The position numbers were made by a program, and so were the translations under genes. From an uncultured Bacteroidales bacterium (GTDB lineage Bacteria > Bacteroidota > Bacteroidia > Bacteroidales > Paludibacteraceae), in assembly GCA_903873355.1 (NCBI GenBank), contig CAIQOG010000586.1, positions 1 through 13,709 of the forward strand: 13,709 nt of DNA. The letters are read 5' to 3'. The notes beneath the pieces are model-generated. The model ran no database searches, was not told the DNA's origin, and worked only from the letters and a program-made list of their open reading frames with translations. Below, one piece after another: positions 6,860-13,709 of the stretch. Positions within the stretch are counted from its first letter, which is position 1, and every line of letters begins with the position of its first letter.

Positions 6860-8206
6860 ATGAGCAAAAAAGTATCAATTTTTCAATCAGAGGAGGGCAA
6901 ATCTTATTTAATACCCTTTATACTAGTTACGAGTCTATTCTTTTTATGGGGATTTGCCCATAGCTTATTAGATGTTTTAAATAAACATTTTCAGGATATA
7001 CTACACGTTTCTAAAGCTCAATCTGGATTAGTTCAAGCGGCAGTTTATGGAGGATATTTTCTAATGGCAATACCTGCGGGGATGTTTATGAAACGTTTTG
7101 GCTATAAAAAAGGAATTATTTTAGGATTATTACTTTATGCTTTTGGAGCATTTTTATTTGTTCCAGCAGTACATATTCAACAATTTTGGGCTTTTCTTAC
7201 TGCGCTATTTATCATTGCATTGGGATTAACTTGTCTTGAAACAGCTGCAAATCCATACTCTACAGTTTTGGGACCAAAAGATTCATCAGCACAACGATTG
7301 ACCCTATCACAATCATTTAATGGTGTTGGATGGATTATGGGGCCTTTGGTTGGAAGTTTGGTTTTGTTTGGAGCAACTGACCCTAAAGATGACCCATTTG
7401 CATCACTAGCCATACCTTATGTTGGAATTGGAGTTGTAGTTTTATTATTAGCTATCTTTTTTACACAAGTTAAACTTCCCGAAATAAATGAAGCTGTAGC
7501 AGAGCATGTTGAATTTACGGAATCAGAAGAGGTAGATGCTGCTGTAGCCTATAAATCTATTTTTCAATACAAACATTTTGTTTTTGCAGTTTTTGCACAA
7601 TTTTTCTATGTGGCAGCTCAAACTGGAATTAATAGTTTCTTTATCAATTACGTTTTTGACCTGTTTAAGTCAATGGAAACAAAAACCGTTATTGGAAATG
7701 ACTTGTTAATCAGCGTTTTGCATTTAATAGGAAATTCAAGTCCATTGAATGACAATCTATATAAAACTGCTGCAGGACTAATTTTAGCCTTTTGTGGAAT
7801 GGGTTTATTTACAATCGGTAGATTTGCTGGAAGTGCAATGTTGGTATGGTTTAAACCGAATAAATTATTAACAACATTTTCATTGTTATGCATGATTCTT
7901 ACGGGTTTTGTTATTGCAGGATTAGGTGCAATTTCTATCATAGCACTTTGCCTAATTTACTTCTTTATGAGCATAATGTTCCCAGTTATATTTGCACTTG
8001 GTCTCCGAAACTTAGGAAGTCATACTAAAAGAGCATCATCATTTTTAGTAATGGCTATTGTAGGTGGTGCTATATTTCCAGCTTTAATGGGTTATATTGC
8101 CGATGTTAGTTCAATGCAAATTGGTTTCTTTGTCCCATTATGTTGTTTTTTTATAGTATTTTTGTTTGGATATAAAGGTTATAAAATAAAAGGAGTAAAA
8201 GCATAA
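6860..8206 (+). CDS. fucP: L-fucose:H+ symporter (FHS family of MFS)
   Basis: Inner-membrane proton symporter of 448 aa with about twelve hydrophobic segments and a long central loop near residues 190-230. It matches E. coli FucP in SLFFLWGFAHSLLDVLNKHF, GLVQAAVYGGYF, IPAG, KRFGYKKGIILGL, GLTCLETAANPY and VLGP. The two acidic residues known to be essential in E. coli FucP (Asp46, Glu135) correspond to Asp38 and Glu127 here. ATG 6860 is chosen because the upstream in-frame extension would translate the operator (HSSAQ). It is a single-gene unit between its own FucR-type promoter and the terminator at 8375. Third codon positions look clearly more A/T-rich than in the neighbouring fucU, adh and akr genes, which may mean a separate origin. 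A transporter for a related sugar in the FHS family cannot be excluded. Confidence 0.93.
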   Translation: MSKKVSIFQSEEGKSYLIPFILVTSLFFLWGFAHSLLDVLNKHFQDILHVSKAQSGLVQAAVYGGYFLMAIPAGMFMKRFGYKKGIILGLLLYAFGAFLFVPAVHIQQFWAFLTALFIIALGLTCLETAANPYSTVLGPKDSSAQRLTLSQSFNGVGWIMGPLVGSLVLFGATDPKDDPFASLAIPYVGIGVVVLLLAIFFTQVKLPEINEAVAEHVEFTESEEVDAAVAYKSIFQYKHFVFAVFAQFFYVAAQTGINSFFINYVFDLFKSMETKTVIGNDLLISVLHLIGNSSPLNDNLYKTAAGLILAFCGMGLFTIGRFAGSAMLVWFKPNKLLTTFSLLCMILTGFVIAGLGAISIIALCLIYFFMSIMFPVIFALGLRNLGSHTKRASSFLVMAIVGGAIFPALMGYIADVSSMQIGFFVPLCCFFIVFLFGYKGYKIKGVKA

Positions 8207-8228
8207 TTAATCACACAATTCAACTGAT

Positions 8229-8236
8229 TATATTTG
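8229..8236 (+). promoter_or_regulatory. Possible -7 box before a 27-codon ORF
   Basis: TATATTTG fits TAnnTTTG and lies 33 nt before an ATG, but no TTG sits at the proper distance upstream. In AT-rich DNA this could be chance. Confidence 0.3.
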
Positions 8237-8268
8237 CATTTATAATTTTCCCTAAAATCAATATTTAT

Positions 8269-8352
8269 ATGGTATATTATTCTTTTGTTGGTTCAAAACC
8301 CTCCGGACCACTTTACGAAGGCGAAGAATTTAAAGCAGTTGCTTCACATTAA
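8269..8352 (+). CDS. Possible 27-aa small protein after fucP
   Basis: Short ORF of 27 codons plus TAA, reading MVYYSFVGSK and ending YEGEEFKAVASH. It lies 62 nt after the fucP stop and ends 22 nt before the terminator hairpin. Its composition (KPSGPLYEGEEFKAV) looks protein-like and its local base composition is richer in G/C than the surrounding spacer. I do not recognise it. It could be a real small gene of the fucP unit, the 3' remnant of a decayed gene, or chance. No ribosome binding site is evident, as is common in this phylum. Confidence 0.35.
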   Translation: MVYYSFVGSKPSGPLYEGEEFKAVASH

Positions 8353-8374
8353 ATCTTGTTGCGAAAAATTTCTG

Positions 8375-8410
8375 AAATGCTCAAATCAATTATCGATTTG
8401 AGCATTTTTG
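8375..8410 (+). terminator. Rho-independent terminator of the fucP unit
   Basis: A perfect 13-bp stem, AAATGCTCAAATC with GATTTGAGCATTT, around a 7-nt loop, ending in a T run (8405-8409). It closes the fucose locus and separates it from pfp. Confidence 0.85.
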
Positions 8411-8467
8411 TTTCATGGCGGATAGATAAATTTTTAAATTATAACAAAATCGAAACATTCATTTTAC

Positions 8468-8497
8468 TTGTATTCCAGATTTTTTTCATTAATTTTG
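8468..8497 (+). promoter_or_regulatory. pfp promoter
   Basis: TTG (8468-8470), a 19-nt spacer and TAATTTTG (8490-8497) are a full match to the Bacteroidota promoter consensus. Initiation near 8504 leaves a leader of about 53 nt to ATG 8557 and excludes the longer upstream reading frame. Confidence 0.8.
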
Positions 8498-8556
8498 CAT
8501 ACAATTTCTCACAAAAACATCTGTCTGAATATCAAACTATTATAAAAATACGAACA

Positions 8557-10212
8557 ATGAAATCAATGACCAAAAGCCCTTTACAAATTGCACGTGCCAG
8601 CTACCAACCTAAATTACCAAATGCATTAAAAAGCAATGTGGTACTTAAAGAAGGAGTTGCAACTGAATCTGTTGCCGATCAGGCAGAAATTAAAGAATTA
8701 TTTCCAAACACGTATGGAATGCCATTAATTACATTTGAACCGGGAGTAAAGAAACAAAATCCTGTTGTAGGAGTCGGTGTAATTCTTTCTGGTGGTCAGG
8801 CACCCGGTGGACACAATGTTATTTCAGGAATTTACGATGGTTTAAAAGCATTGAATCCTGAGAATAAATTGTACGGATTCCTGGGCGGTCCAAGCGGACT
8901 GGTTGATCATCAATATATCGAACTAACTAAAGAAATTGTTGACGAATACCGCAATACCGGTGGTTTCGACATAATTGGTTCAGGGCGAACCAAACTCGAA
9001 GAAGAAGAGCAGTATGAAAAAGGTGCTGTAATATGCAAAAAACTGGGAATCAATGCAATCGTAGTGATTGGTGGTGACGATTCAAACACAAATGCCTGTG
9101 TATTAGCCGAATACTATTCACAAAAAAACACAGGAATTCAGGTAATAGGATGTCCTAAAACCATTGATGGTGACCTTAAAAATGAAATGATTGAAACTTC
9201 ATTCGGTTTTGATACAGCTTGTAAAGTTTACTCTGAGTTGATTGGAAACATACAACGTGATGCGAATTCAGCAAAAAAATACTGGCACTTTATTCGTTTG
9301 ATGGGACGTTCGGCATCGCACATCACACTCGAATGCGCACTGCAAAGTCAACCAAATATTTGTATTGTTTCTGAAGAAGTAGAAGCTAAAAATATGACCT
9401 TAAATGATGTGGTTGAAGATATTGTGAAGGTGGTTGTTCATCGTGCAAAACACGGTTTAAACTTCGGTACAATTCTGATTCCTGAAGGTTTGATTGAATT
9501 TATTCCGGCCATGAAAAACCTCATTTCAGAATTAAATGATTTACTGGCAAGCAATGATGATTTCAATGCGTTGAATGGTGATGAAGAAAAACGTGAGTAT
9601 GTAAAAGGGATGTTAAGTCCTGGAAGTTGTGAAATTTTCCGTAGCTTACCAAAGGGAATAGCCAAACAGCTAACACTGGATCGTGACCCACACGGAAATG
9701 TACAGGTTTCACTAATTGAAACTGAAAAACTTTTGATTGAAATGGTAGGAAAACGATTGGCTCAATTAAAAGCAGTGAAAAAATATAACGGTAAATTTGC
9801 AGCTATAAACCACTTCTTCGGATACGAGGGACGTTGCGCAATTCCATCAAATTTTGATGCCGATTATACTTATTCATTGGGTTATACTGCTTCGGTTTTG
9901 ATTTCGGAAGGAAAAACTGGCTATATGTCATCAGTTCGCAACCTGACAGATCCTGCTGCCGAGTGGATTGCAGGAGGTGTGCCTATTACCATGATGATGA
10001 ATATGGAAAAACGTCACGGAAAAATGAAACCGGTTATTCAGAAAGCGCTGGTTTTGCTTGATGGTGCTCCTTTCAGGTTTTTTGCTTCACAACGTGAAGA
10101 TTGGGCTGACGAAAAATCAAGCTATGTTTATCCCGGACCTGTTCAATATTATGGTCCATCTGAGGTATGTGATCAACCTACCAGAACTTTGTTGCTGGAA
10201 TCAGGAAAATAA
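8557..10212 (+). CDS. pfp: Diphosphate-fructose-6-phosphate 1-phosphotransferase
   Basis: PPi-dependent phosphofructokinase of the long type (551 aa), reversibly converting fructose-6-phosphate plus diphosphate to fructose-1,6-bisphosphate; cytoplasmic, glycolysis and gluconeogenesis. Motifs: [19 protein letters not shown] (74-92), GGDDSNTNA (172-180), [10 protein letters not shown] (200-209) and MGRSASH (249-255). GGDDS in place of the GGDGS of ATP enzymes, and PKTIDGD in place of PGTIDND, are the known signs of diphosphate use. The frame is open 67 codons upstream, but the promoter at 8468-8497 and the terminator at 8375 lie within that stretch, so ATG 8557 is chosen; ATG 8566 is also possible. 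It is monocistronic, with a terminator 20 nt after the stop. It is not obviously part of the fucose regulon, though the pathway's dihydroxyacetone phosphate would enter at this level. Confidence 0.95.
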   Translation: MKSMTKSPLQIARASYQPKLPNALKSNVVLKEGVATESVADQAEIKELFPNTYGMPLITFEPGVKKQNPVVGVGVILSGGQAPGGHNVISGIYDGLKALNPENKLYGFLGGPSGLVDHQYIELTKEIVDEYRNTGGFDIIGSGRTKLEEEEQYEKGAVICKKLGINAIVVIGGDDSNTNACVLAEYYSQKNTGIQVIGCPKTIDGDLKNEMIETSFGFDTACKVYSELIGNIQRDANSAKKYWHFIRLMGRSASHITLECALQSQPNICIVSEEVEAKNMTLNDVVEDIVKVVVHRAKHGLNFGTILIPEGLIEFIPAMKNLISELNDLLASNDDFNALNGDEEKREYVKGMLSPGSCEIFRSLPKGIAKQLTLDRDPHGNVQVSLIETEKLLIEMVGKRLAQLKAVKKYNGKFAAINHFFGYEGRCAIPSNFDADYTYSLGYTASVLISEGKTGYMSSVRNLTDPAAEWIAGGVPITMMMNMEKRHGKMKPVIQKALVLLDGAPFRFFASQREDWADEKSSYVYPGPVQYYGPSEVCDQPTRTLLLESGK

Positions 10213-10231
10213 CAGTACGTATTTTTCAATG

Positions 10232-10271
10232 CAAAACGGGCTTATCCTTTTGGTAAGCCCGTTTTGTAATT
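10232..10271. terminator. Bidirectional terminator between pfp and the 11-mer protein gene
   Basis: A perfect 13-bp stem, CAAAACGGGCTTA (10232-10244) with TAAGCCCGTTTTG (10254-10266), and a 9-nt loop. T-rich sequence follows on the plus strand, and the stem itself ends in GTTTTG on the minus strand. It lies between two convergent genes and can serve both. Confidence 0.85.
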
Positions 10272-10287
10272 TTTAAAAGTAAAATAT

Positions 10288-10692
10288 TTATTTAAACAAG
10301 TTTCCTGCTTTTGACTTAATATCATTCACCGAAGAATTCGTATTATTTTTTAGTTTCTCAGCTTCTTCTTTTGCTTTCTTCTCTAAACTGTCTTTTTTGC
10401 TTTCAGCTTCGGTTTTTAAAACTTCTTTTTTCTCATTTGCAGTTTTTTCAACATCCGCTTTTTTTGCTGCTGCTTCCTTTTGTATAGTCGCTTTTGTCTC
10501 ATCTACTTTCTTTTTCGCTTTAGTTTTTACCTTACTAACTTCCTGACTGGCTGCATCTTTTACTTTGTCTGCATTTTTCTTTACTTCAGTTTTTACTTCA
10601 TCTTTCTTTTTGTTGATTTCAGCAGTTTGTGCATTCACACCAAAACTAAAAATCAAACTTAGGGCTAATGTGAGAATCAATGTTTTTTTCAT
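10288..10692 (-). CDS. Secreted Lys/Ala/Glu-rich protein with 11-residue repeats
   Basis: Small protein of 134 aa. Residues 1-22 are a signal peptide (MKK, hydrophobic core, VNAQ) with cleavage expected after Ala21, so the product is probably periplasmic. From about residue 30 to 128 the chain falls into nine consecutive 11-residue units, e.g. KDEVKTEVKKN, ADKVKDAASQE, VSKVKTKAKKK, VDETKATIQKE and AESKKDSLEKK. Such hendecads give a long amphipathic, highly charged helix and recall group 3 LEA or apolipoprotein-like proteins. No Cys, no catalytic motif, and few aromatic residues. Function unknown; envelope stress or desiccation protection, or binding of membranes or nucleic acids, are guesses. 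It is divergently arranged with yaaA (101 nt between starts) and shares a terminator with pfp. Confidence 0.8.
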   Translation of the reverse strand: MKKTLILTLALSLIFSFGVNAQTAEINKKKDEVKTEVKKNADKVKDAASQEVSKVKTKAKKKVDETKATIQKEAAAKKADVEKTANEKKEVLKTEAESKKDSLEKKAKEEAEKLKNNTNSSVNDIKSKAGNLFK

Positions 10693-10793
10693 GAGGGTTT
10701 TTTAAATTGTTAGTTCAATTGTTTCAATTACATATTATATTTTCATTTTTAAACAAAAAAACGTCTGAATTGTTTTCAGTAATAAATAAAATA

Positions 10794-11561
10794 ATGGTAA
10801 TACTACTTTCACCTGCCAAAATAATGAATTTTAAACCCGAAAACTTAATTTCGGAATTTACTTTGCCGCAATATCTTAAGGAAGCAGGTCAACTCATAGA
10901 ATTACTACGGAATCTGAATAAAGAAGAGCTAAGTCGGCTTTTAGATATAAATTCAAATCTTACCAACCTTAATTTCGACCGGATTTTCAACTGGCACAGT
11001 CCTTTCAGTCTGAATAATGCAAAACAGGCAGTCTTCGTTTTTGATGGTGAAGTTTATCGTGGATTAAATGCCAAATCTTTTACAACTGAAGAATTTGATT
11101 ATGCTCAAAATCATTTGAGACTTCTTTCAGGACTGTATGGAATTCTCCGACCATTGGATTTAATTCAACCCTATCGACTGGAAGTCAGTTCAAAACTTAA
11201 GAATGCAAATGGTAATGATTTATATGATTTTTGGCGAAAAAAAATTACCAAATCTATACTGAAAGCTATTGAAATTAGTGGTAAACCCGATGTGATTTTA
11301 AATCTTGCTTCGAGCGAATATATTAAATCAATTGATTTGAAAAACAAGAAAATCAAGGTTATTGACGTCGAATTTTATGAATACAAAAACGACCAGCTAA
11401 AGCAGATTGTAATATATACAAAAAAAGCTCGTGGTTTAATGGCTCGTTTTGTTATTCAAAACCAGATTGAAGACATTGAAGATTTAAAGGGATTTTCGGA
11501 CGAAGGTTATTGGTATAGTCCGCAAATGTCGAATGGAAAAAAGCTTGTATTTACCAGATAA
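10794..11561 (+). CDS. yaaA: YaaA family peroxide-stress protein (UPF0246)
   Basis: Cytoplasmic protein of 255 aa (E. coli YaaA: 258). In E. coli it limits free iron and oxidative DNA damage during peroxide stress and has a DNA-binding fold. Family hallmarks seen: LLSPAKIMNF at the N-terminus, LNFDR, FDGEVYRGL, LRLLSGLYGILRPLDLIQPYRLE, LASSEYIKSID and KKARGLMARFVI. The frame is open 29 codons upstream, but ATG 10794 gives the family N-terminus directly (MVILLSPAK). The stop codon is one base from the stop of the convergent rsmE, with no hairpin between, so the two transcripts probably overlap at their 3' ends. It is a single gene here. Confidence 0.94.
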   Translation: MVILLSPAKIMNFKPENLISEFTLPQYLKEAGQLIELLRNLNKEELSRLLDINSNLTNLNFDRIFNWHSPFSLNNAKQAVFVFDGEVYRGLNAKSFTTEEFDYAQNHLRLLSGLYGILRPLDLIQPYRLEVSSKLKNANGNDLYDFWRKKITKSILKAIEISGKPDVILNLASSEYIKSIDLKNKKIKVIDVEFYEYKNDQLKQIVIYTKKARGLMARFVIQNQIEDIEDLKGFSDEGYWYSPQMSNGKKLVFTR

Positions 11562-11562
11562 A

Positions 11563-12261
11563 TTATTGATTTATAATTGCAACTGTAGAACAAGCAAATA
11601 CTCCGGCTGTTTCGGTTCGCAATCTGCTTTCACCCAATGAAACAGGCACGAAACCAAGTGATATAGCTTTCTCTACTTCCTCTTTGCTAAAATCACCTTC
11701 AGGTCCAATTAAAATCAAAATGTCTTTTAACTTTTGAATCTCATTTTGAAGAAGTCTTTTTTCTTCATTGTAGCAGTGAGCAATAAACTTTTGAGATGCT
11801 GATTGAGTTTTTAGCAATTCATCAAATGTGCAAAGTGGATTTAATCTGGGAAATAAAGCTTTTACCGATTGTTTAGCAGCCGAAACAATGATTTTCTCCA
11901 ACCGTTCCTCTTTTACAATTTTACGTTCCGAAAACCGACAAACAATTGGCGTAATTTCATCAATACCAATTTCAGTAGCTTTTTCAATAAACCACTCCAA
12001 GCGTTCTATATTTTTGGTCGGAGCAATAGCAATGTGGAGTTTATAATCACGTTTACCTGAGTCATTTCGTGATTCAACAATTTCAAAACCACAGTGTTTC
12101 GGGTGTGGATTCGTAATTCGTGCTTTATAAAAACCGCCAATTCCATCTACAACCAAAATCTCATCGCCAACCTGCAATCGCAATACCTTTACAGCATGCT
12201 GAGACTCTTCTTCCGAAAGAACCGTATCAGTAGAAATCGTTGGACAATAGAAAAGTGTCAT
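11563..12261 (-). CDS. rsmE: 16S rRNA (uracil1498-N3)-methyltransferase
   Basis: SAM-dependent SPOUT methyltransferase of 232 aa that makes m3U at position 1498 of 16S rRNA in the assembled small subunit. The N-terminal PUA-like part reads ESQHAVKVLRLQVGDEI (18-35) and VDGIGG. The C-terminal knot carries LIGPEGDFSKEEV (184-196) and SLGESRLRTETAG (208-220), the SAM-binding loops. The middle has IEKATEIGI and SAAKQSVKALFPRL, typical of Bacteroidota members. Length is normal. It lies 23 nt downstream of the DUF2721-type gene on the same strand, so the two are probably cotranscribed, and it converges with yaaA. Confidence 0.96.
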   Translation of the reverse strand: MTLFYCPTISTDTVLSEEESQHAVKVLRLQVGDEILVVDGIGGFYKARITNPHPKHCGFEIVESRNDSGKRDYKLHIAIAPTKNIERLEWFIEKATEIGIDEITPIVCRFSERKIVKEERLEKIIVSAAKQSVKALFPRLNPLCTFDELLKTQSASQKFIAHCYNEEKRLLQNEIQKLKDILILIGPEGDFSKEEVEKAISLGFVPVSLGESRLRTETAGVFACSTVAIINQ

Positions 12262-12284
12262 AAAGTCATTAGATTTTTGTATTG

Positions 12285-12698
12285 TTATTCTGATTTCAGG
12301 TTTTTGCCTTTCTGCATATCACTCAGATAAATTTCCAGCGATTTAGCCGAAATCTGAATTTCCCAAACAGAAAGGGAAAGGGATAAAATTAAAAACAATA
12401 TTGCCAACCCGAAATCATAAGCTGATATATCTTGCAATCCTATATAAATCAAAAACATGGTAGCAACACAAAGTAACAAGCTAACCACCCCGAAAAGTTG
12501 CATATTCTTCGTCAGATAAAGCCTTTTGCGCAAATTCATAATTTGTGCATGAGTCAGTGCCGAATGATCTTCCATGTATCGGTCTTTTAAAGTACGTACG
12601 AGCTGGGCATACGACAGAAACCGGTTAGTATAAGCCAGTAAAATCAGCGAAATAGCTGAAAATAAGAATGTTGGCGTAATAAGAGTCAATTTCTCCAT
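12285..12698 (-). CDS. DUF2721-type integral membrane protein
   Basis: Protein of 137 aa with three predicted membrane spans, about residues 6-26, 66-88 and 93-113. Between the first and second lies a charged cytoplasmic-type loop (RTLKDRYMED ... NLRKRLYLTKN). The N-terminal ITPTFLFSAISLILLAYTNRFL block resembles the start of DUF2721 proteins, whose function is unknown. It is upstream of rsmE by 23 nt, probably in one transcript. The start codon at 12698 lies only 14 nt from the inverted repeat that bounds the four-helix-bundle unit, so its native promoter may have been displaced or supplied by that unit. Confidence 0.75.
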   Translation of the reverse strand: MEKLTLITPTFLFSAISLILLAYTNRFLSYAQLVRTLKDRYMEDHSALTHAQIMNLRKRLYLTKNMQLFGVVSLLLCVATMFLIYIGLQDISAYDFGLAILFLILSLSLSVWEIQISAKSLEIYLSDMQKGKNLKSE

Positions 12699-12711
12699 AT
12701 TGATAGTAGTA

Positions 12712-12735
12712 AGCGGTAAGCAGCAAGCGGTAAGC
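12712..12735 (+). repeat. Left inverted repeat of the four-helix-bundle unit
   Basis: Two 10-bp AGCGGTAAGC words separated by a 4-nt AGCA, i.e. a 14-nt period. It matches the reverse complement of 13142-13165 at 23 of 24 positions. It lies between the DUF2721 start codon and the end of the four-helix-bundle gene. Confidence 0.85.
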
Positions 12736-12740
12736 TGTTA

Positions 12741-13106
12741 TTAGTTTTTCATTTTGTTTTTGGTAACAGTAAAGATTTTAATGAGCTCATCCGCTTCATT
12801 TTTCAGATTTTGAAAAGTGTTTATTTCCAGCAGATTAGCCTCTTCAATTATTTCCAGCCAAAATTGTGTTTCGTCGGTTTCTTCAACCACGATACAAAGT
12901 TTTGAAAATTTCTCTGACTCTGATCTGCCGCGGGTGAAGGCCCTGAAGTTGGCAGCAACCGAAGTTCCAGATCACAACAACTGTTTACCTATAACCCTTA
13001 ATTCCTCAGTTTGTTTACAGTATTTAGCATAAAACAGAATAATAGAAACCGCAAACTTTTTCGTTCTTTCTCTGTATTTCTCATTAAAATCCGAATACTG
13101 ATTCAT
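12741..13106 (-). pseudogene. Four-helix-bundle protein (23S rRNA IVS type) with in-frame stop
   Basis: From ATG 13106 to TAA at 12741-12743 a single frame of 121 codons reads MNQYSDFNEKYRERTKKFAV ... RVIGKQLL-stop-SGTSVAANFRAF ... CIVVEETDETQFWLEIIEEA ... NEADELIKIFTVTKNKMKN. This is a full-length four-helix-bundle (S23/IVS) family protein, recognisable on both sides of one TGA at 12972-12974 (codon 45), where the family normally has Arg; a single C-to-T or A-to-T change explains it. Family knowledge: such proteins are encoded within intervening sequences of 23S rRNA and also as free genes; their role is unclear, and relatives include the Avd accessory proteins of diversity-generating retroelements. 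The gene is closely flanked by inverted repeats. A sequencing error instead of a true mutation is possible. Confidence 0.85.
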
Positions 13107-13141
13107 ATTGCTGTTTTTTGAGTTTATTTCTTTTATTTACT

Positions 13142-13165
13142 GCTTACCGCTTACTGCTTACCGCT
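13142..13165 (-). repeat. Right inverted repeat of the four-helix-bundle unit
   Basis: On the minus strand it reads AGCGGTAAGC, AGTA, AGCGGTAAGC: 23 of 24 identical to the left repeat in inverted orientation. It ends 4 nt from the stop codon of the flavo-diiron protein gene, so it sits at that gene's 3' end. Confidence 0.85.
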
Positions 13166-13169
13166 ATAT

Positions 13170-13709
13170 TCACACGCAGTGTTCCGGTTCATCAACCAAA
13201 TCTTTCATCAAAACTGCCACCTGACGTCCTAGTTCCAGGCATGCCAGATAGTTTCCTTCCTTTAGTCCCTGTTTTTCATCAACAGATATTTCGGCTGATT
13301 GCCATTTCATGGTTTCCACAAATGTTTTCAGGCGTTTTACAGCAGCACTTGCCCATGTAAACGATCCAAAACAACCAAAAACGCGGTTTTTCACCTGACG
13401 AATTTCAATTTTACGCAGAATGGAATCTATTTCAGGGAAAAGTTCGTTACTGTAAGTGGGACTGCCCACAATCAAAGCTTTGTATTTAAAAACATCACGG
13501 ATAATAACGCTTGGATCGCTTTTTGAAACATTGTGAATGATAATATTTTTCACTCCCATTTCTGCAACACCCTGTGCCACCGTTTCGGCCATCAGTTCGG
13601 TATTTCCGTACATCGAACCATAAATAATAACCACACCATCTTCGCCATGATAGCGGCTGAACTGGTCGTACATATCCACCACTTCGGTAATGTATTTCTT
13701 CCAAACCGG
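13170..13709 (-). CDS. Flavo-diiron protein (FprA/ROO type), C-terminal part
   Basis: The frame is open from the window edge to TGA at 13170-13172, giving the last 179 residues; an in-frame GTG at 13682 is internal, since PVWKKYITEV precedes it without a break. This is the flavodoxin-like domain of a cytoplasmic flavo-diiron oxidoreductase that reduces O2 or NO with electrons from rubredoxin or a related donor. Visible: the FMN phosphate loop GSMYGNTELMAE, the loops GSPTYSNELFP and FGCFGSFTW, and the linker WKKYITEVVDMYDQFSRYHGED that follows the beta-lactamase-like diiron domain in full proteins. The diiron ligands lie outside the window. A stand-alone flavodoxin is unlikely because of the upstream linker. 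Its presence fits an anaerobe that meets oxygen. Confidence 0.88.
   Translation of the reverse strand, partial: PVWKKYITEVVDMYDQFSRYHGEDGVVIIYGSMYGNTELMAETVAQGVAEMGVKNIIIHNVSKSDPSVIIRDVFKYKALIVGSPTYSNELFPEIDSILRKIEIRQVKNRVFGCFGSFTWASAAVKRLKTFVETMKWQSAEISVDEKQGLKEGNYLACLELGRQVAVLMKDLVDEPEHCV

Larger units (their letters stand above)
12712..13165. mobile_element. Putative 454-bp inverted-repeat-bounded unit
   Basis: The span consists of near-perfect 24-bp terminal inverted repeats around the broken four-helix-bundle gene and nothing else. It fits tightly between the DUF2721 start (12698) and the flavo-diiron stop (13170). No transposase is present, so movement would have to be in trans or by another route. 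ATATT occurs at 12697-12701 and immediately after the right repeat at 13166-13170, but the left copy is 10 nt from the repeat, so a target duplication is doubtful. Confidence 0.5.

Noticed and set aside
8356..8556. 67-codon N-terminal extension of pfp
   Set aside because: It contains the fucP terminator and the pfp promoter; the predicted transcript starts after it.
8590..8597. GCACGTGC palindrome in the 5' part of pfp as a further LacI operator
   Set aside because: The core is 8 bp rather than the 12-bp GCACACGTGTGC and it lies in coding sequence, so spacing and position do not fit.
12817..13032. 71-codon plus-strand frame
   Set aside because: It is antisense to the four-helix-bundle gene, whose minus-strand frame has clear family motifs.
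13118..13360. 80-codon plus-strand frame
   Set aside because: Its start is a translation of the inverted repeat and the rest is antisense to the flavo-diiron gene.

Overview
The window looks like a chromosomal segment of a Bacteroidota bacterium (Bacteroidales/Marinilabiliales-like; an inference). The signs are: AT-rich non-coding DNA, several promoters of the Bacteroidota type (TTG, 19-20 nt, TAnnTTTG), no clear Shine-Dalgarno sequences, a GntR-type fucose regulator with a sugar-binding C-terminal half as in Bacteroides FucR, and a long PPi-dependent phosphofructokinase. No RNA gene, CRISPR array, integrase or classical insertion sequence was found.

Positions 1-8410 form an L-fucose locus. 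On the minus strand lie the GntR regulator (fucR) and L-fucose isomerase (fucI, cut by the window edge). On the plus strand lie a LacI-family regulator, the mutarotase fucU, a zinc alcohol dehydrogenase, an aldo/keto reductase and the FHS-family permease fucP, closed by a strong terminator. Two operator families can be read directly. A 10-bp tandem direct repeat, CAGCACAGTT x2, sits before fucR, fucI and fucP. A different dyad, centred on GCACACGTGTGC, sits before the lacI gene and before fucU. The locus therefore appears to be two interleaved regulons: a FucR regulon (regulator, isomerase, permease) and a LacI regulon (regulator, mutarotase and probably the two oxidoreductases). The expected flow is uptake by FucP, anomer exchange by FucU and isomerisation by FucI. 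The two dehydrogenases may handle the lactaldehyde end or an oxidative branch.

Positions 8411-11561 hold a pfp gene with a textbook promoter, a bidirectional terminator, a secreted Lys/Ala/Glu-rich protein built of 11-residue repeats (minus), and yaaA (plus). Positions 11563-13709 hold rsmE and a DUF2721-type membrane protein (minus), then a small four-helix-bundle (23S rRNA IVS-type) gene broken by one in-frame TGA. That gene is enclosed by near-perfect 24-bp inverted repeats. The window ends in the C-terminal flavodoxin domain of a flavo-diiron protein (minus).

The points most worth a second look are the inverted-repeat-bounded four-helix-bundle unit, the two interleaved operator systems whose sites abut the -7 boxes, the unusual oxidoreductase pair in the fucose locus, the 11-mer repeat protein, and a possible 27-codon gene after fucP.
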